Assembly (NCBI GenBank): GCA_964604675.1
Contig: CAZSAT010000212.1
Coordinates: 1-7,704, forward strand
DNA length: 7,704 nucleotides
From: CAZSAT01 sp964604675
GTDB lineage: Bacteria; Myxococcota_A; UBA796; CAJQPC01
Direction: 5' to 3'
The translations under genes were made by a program, and so were the position numbers. The notes under the pieces are model-generated. The model saw nothing but the letters and a program-made list of their open reading frames with translations. It did not search any database and was not told the DNA's origin. Positions 5,987 through 7,704 of this stretch are shown one piece after another (within the stretch, counting starts at the first letter, position 1; every line of letters begins with the position of its first letter).

Positions 5987-7316
5987 TGCCGCGGCACCGA
6001 CCCGAGCGCCCATGCTCAGCCTCCTCGCCCTCGCCTGCCTCGACACCGCCGGGTCTCGCGCGACCGACGACGCGCAGGAGGGTCGGCAGGACAACGACGT
6101 GGTGGGCCCCGACAGCCAGCCGTCCAACCTCATCGTCATCGGCATCGACACGCTGCGCGCCGATCGCATCGGCGGGCTGGGCGGCCTCGGCGACATCATG
6201 CCCAACCTCGATGCGGTGCTCGGCGAGACCCTGCTGCTCACCGACCATCGTTCGTGTTCGAACTGGACCTTCGGTGCCCTGACGTGCCTGTGGACCGGGG
6301 CCTACGGAGAGGACGTCGGCTTCGTGCCCGAGGGCAGCTACTCCACCCCGGAACCGGCGCCCGACGACCTCGGCACCATCCCCCGCTGGCTCAGCGAGAA
6401 GAAGGGCTTCACCTCGGTCCTCGTGGGCACGAGTCCCTGGTTCGGCAACACGTGGAAGCTCACCAACGGCTTCGACATCGAGGCGATCTCGTCGACCGCG
6501 AGCGGCGCGGAGATCGGGGAGTGGGTCGAGAGCATGGTTCCTTCCCTCGGAGAGGACGGCCAGCCCTGGATGCTGCAGGTCCACCTGCTCGACCCGCACA
6601 TGCCGTTCACGGCGCCCCCCGACTACCGGGAAGGCATCGACGTGGACCTCGCCAACGCGTTCGACCTCTCCACGGTCGCCGGCATCAACAAGGCCATCGA
6701 GGCCTACGAGGGCATGGGCACGGTCGGCCAGGAGCAGATGCGGGTCTACTTCAACGCCGTCTACGACGCCGAGGTGCGGGAGGCCGACGACTACTTCGGT
6801 CGGATCTGGCAAACGCTGGAGTCCAATGGGCTGCTCGACGACGCCGTGGTGGTGTTGTTCAGCGATCATGGCGAGCAGTTCGCCGAACACGACCTCTGGG
6901 CCCACGGCCAGAGCCTGCACGACGAAGAGACCCGCGCCGTGGGGGCTCTGTGGGCGCCCGGCCTGGCCGCGCAGACCTGGACCGAGCCCACCAGCGTGAT
7001 CGATCTGCTGCCCACGGCGCTCTCGTGGATGGGCTTCGATCCCCCCGGCTACGTCGGCGGCGTGCGGATCGGCGACGCCGACCCGGATCGCCCCCGCTAC
7101 CTGGTGCAGGGTGCCGCCGAGAACACCGTGCAGGGCGTCGACATGGGGTCGCTGCGCTTGATCTACGACTGGTCCGAGGGCATGAGCCTCTACGACCTGT
7201 CCAGCGACCCCGACGAGCTCGACGACCTCTGGGTGGGCTCCAGCGAGGAGACCGCTGAGCTCGAGAGCCTCCTGCGCGAGCAGGAGGCCAAGCTCGACCC
7301 GCTCATCGACCGCTGA
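5982..7316 (+). CDS. Sulfatase/alkaline-phosphatase-fold lipoprotein lacking the formylglycine motif
   Basis: 444 residues from ATG 5982, or 434 from ATG 6012. A hydrophobic segment (MLSLLALAC, residues 11-19) ends in a lipobox-like ALAC, so export and lipidation on Cys19 are likely; the -3 position is Ala rather than Leu. The sulfatase domain covers about 48-415. Metal-site motifs are present: IGIDTLRAD (53-61), HLLDPHMPF (201-209), SDHGEQF (294-300) and a following HG (308-309). 'YDAEVREADDYFGRIW' and 'SLHDEETRAVGALWAPG' also fit. At the nucleophile position the sequence is SNWTFGALTCLWTG (93-106). This lacks the C/S-x-P-x-R motif that type I sulfatases need for formylglycine, and Thr96 is the likely nucleophile, as in phosphoethanolamine or phosphoglycerol transferases and phosphodiesterase relatives. 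Hydrolysis or transfer of an envelope phosphodiester is therefore more likely than sulfate ester cleavage; the substrate is unknown. The gene converges on its right-hand neighbour with a 6-bp gap. Confidence 0.85.
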   Translation: MVAAAPTRAPMLSLLALACLDTAGSRATDDAQEGRQDNDVVGPDSQPSNLIVIGIDTLRADRIGGLGGLGDIMPNLDAVLGETLLLTDHRSCSNWTFGALTCLWTGAYGEDVGFVPEGSYSTPEPAPDDLGTIPRWLSEKKGFTSVLVGTSPWFGNTWKLTNGFDIEAISSTASGAEIGEWVESMVPSLGEDGQPWMLQVHLLDPHMPFTAPPDYREGIDVDLANAFDLSTVAGINKAIEAYEGMGTVGQEQMRVYFNAVYDAEVREADDYFGRIWQTLESNGLLDDAVVVLFSDHGEQFAEHDLWAHGQSLHDEETRAVGALWAPGLAAQTWTEPTSVIDLLPTALSWMGFDPPGYVGGVRIGDADPDRPRYLVQGAAENTVQGVDMGSLRLIYDWSEGMSLYDLSSDPDELDDLWVGSSEETAELESLLREQEAKLDPLIDR

Positions 7317-7323
7317 GGCGGTC
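7308..7323. terminator. Hairpin spanning the stop codons of two convergent genes
   Basis: GACCGC (7308-7313), a TGAG loop and GCGGTC (7318-7323) form a perfect 6-bp stem with a four-base loop. It contains the TGA of the sulfatase-like gene and touches the last stop-codon base of the opposing gene. A symmetric stem in a 6-bp convergent gap could act in both directions, but neither side has a T-tract. Confidence 0.35.
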
Positions 7324-7704
7324 TACAGGGTCTGCTCGTAGGCCGCGAGCAGCGCGTCGATCTCCGCCAGGTCGCTGTCGCTGGGAGCAGCAGCTCGGGC
7401 GCGGTCGATCAGGGCCTGCGCGTCGTCGATCTGCCTGGGCTCGCCGTCGCGACCGACCTCGAAGATCGCCTCGGCGTAGGCCACGATGGCGTCGGCCTTC
7501 AAGAGCTCGCGCTGCTCGCCCTCGAGCAGCTCGGACACGCTCCGCGTGATGCTCGTCTCGTGACGTTCGCGGGTCTGCGGGTCGTCCCAGCTCACGTGGA
7601 AGGTGAAGGTCTCGGACCCGTCGTGGAGCTCGGCGTCGCAGTCGCTCAGCTCCTGGTGGTAGAGCATCGCGTCGTTCGGCGCGAGGTGCTGGGGGTCGAC
7701 CTCC
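7323..7704 (-). CDS. C-terminal part of an unidentified protein, possibly VWA-domain type; 5' end beyond the window
   Basis: The reading frame is open to the right edge: 12 more codons lie upstream of the ATG at 7667. That internal ATG (MLYHQELSD) is thus probably not the start. The visible 126 residues fall into two parts. The first is a beta-rich stretch, 'ETFTFHVSWDDPQTRERHETSI'. The second is an acidic helical tail with 'LLKADAIVAYAEAIFEVG', 'IDDAQALIDRARAAAP' and 'LAEIDALLAAYEQTL'. The strand-plus-helix pattern recalls the region after the von Willebrand A domain in YfbK-like proteins ('...FAAAVA.FAE.LR...'), but the VWA domain itself would lie outside the window. I regard that as a guess. 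A scaffold or metal-dependent adhesion role would follow if it is right. No transmembrane segment is visible. Confidence 0.6.
   Translation of the reverse strand, partial: EVDPQHLAPNDAMLYHQELSDCDAELHDGSETFTFHVSWDDPQTRERHETSITRSVSELLEGEQRELLKADAIVAYAEAIFEVGRDGEPRQIDDAQALIDRARAAAPSDSDLAEIDALLAAYEQTL

Noticed and set aside
6252..6300. Classical sulfatase formylglycine motif
   Set aside because: The residues are SCSNWTFGAL; neither the Cys nor any Ser is followed by x-P-x-R.
5703..6920. Reverse-strand open frame (405 codons) opposite the sulfatase-like gene
   Set aside because: It shows no domain pattern; the forward frame holds all the metal-site motifs of the sulfatase fold.

Overview
The window is a stretch of very GC-rich bacterial chromosome with compact gene spacing. 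Its protein types point to a myxobacterium-like or deltaproteobacterial (Myxococcota-type) Gram-negative: a PEGA-repeat protein, an IPT/TIG lipoprotein with an Asp-Gly-Gly linker, an ECF-type sigma factor paired with a membrane protein carrying a helical-repeat domain, and a lipoprotein of the sulfatase fold. This assignment is inferred from style and composition; there is no rRNA or other phylogenetic marker. I see no mobile element, CRISPR array, tRNA or rRNA gene.

Layout, left to right. (1) 1-1014 (+) is the 3' part of a PEGA-repeat membrane protein whose start lies outside the window. (2) A 20-bp tandem triplication at 998-1059 overlaps its stop codon and closes all six reading frames. 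(3) 1076-2194 (-) is a secreted lipoprotein, convergent with the PEGA gene. (4) A divergent gap of only 38 bp separates it from 2233-3621 (+), a flavin-dependent 2-hydroxyacid dehydrogenase of the GlcD/D-lactate dehydrogenase type. (5) 22 bp later comes 3644-4276 (+), an ECF-like sigma factor, and 3 bp after that 4280-5713 (+), a single-pass membrane protein that is probably its anti-sigma partner. (6) A 268-bp non-coding stretch (5714-5981) holds two hairpins, a possible -35 element and a possible reverse-strand gene relic. (7) 5982-7316 (+) is a sulfatase/alkaline-phosphatase-fold lipoprotein. (8) 7323-7704 (-) is the C-terminal part of a protein that continues past the right edge; it is convergent with the sulfatase-like gene and a small hairpin spans both stop codons.

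Functionally, most of the content concerns the cell envelope: two lipoproteins, a PEGA membrane protein, a membrane-spanning sigma partner and a periplasmic hydrolase or transferase. The sigma/anti-sigma pair is the clearest functional unit, and the oxidoreductase may share its transcript. I found no convincing evidence of a new defence or biosynthetic system. The most distinctive items are the six-frame stop block, the sulfatase-fold protein that lacks the formylglycine motif, and the sigma/TPR-membrane-protein pair.
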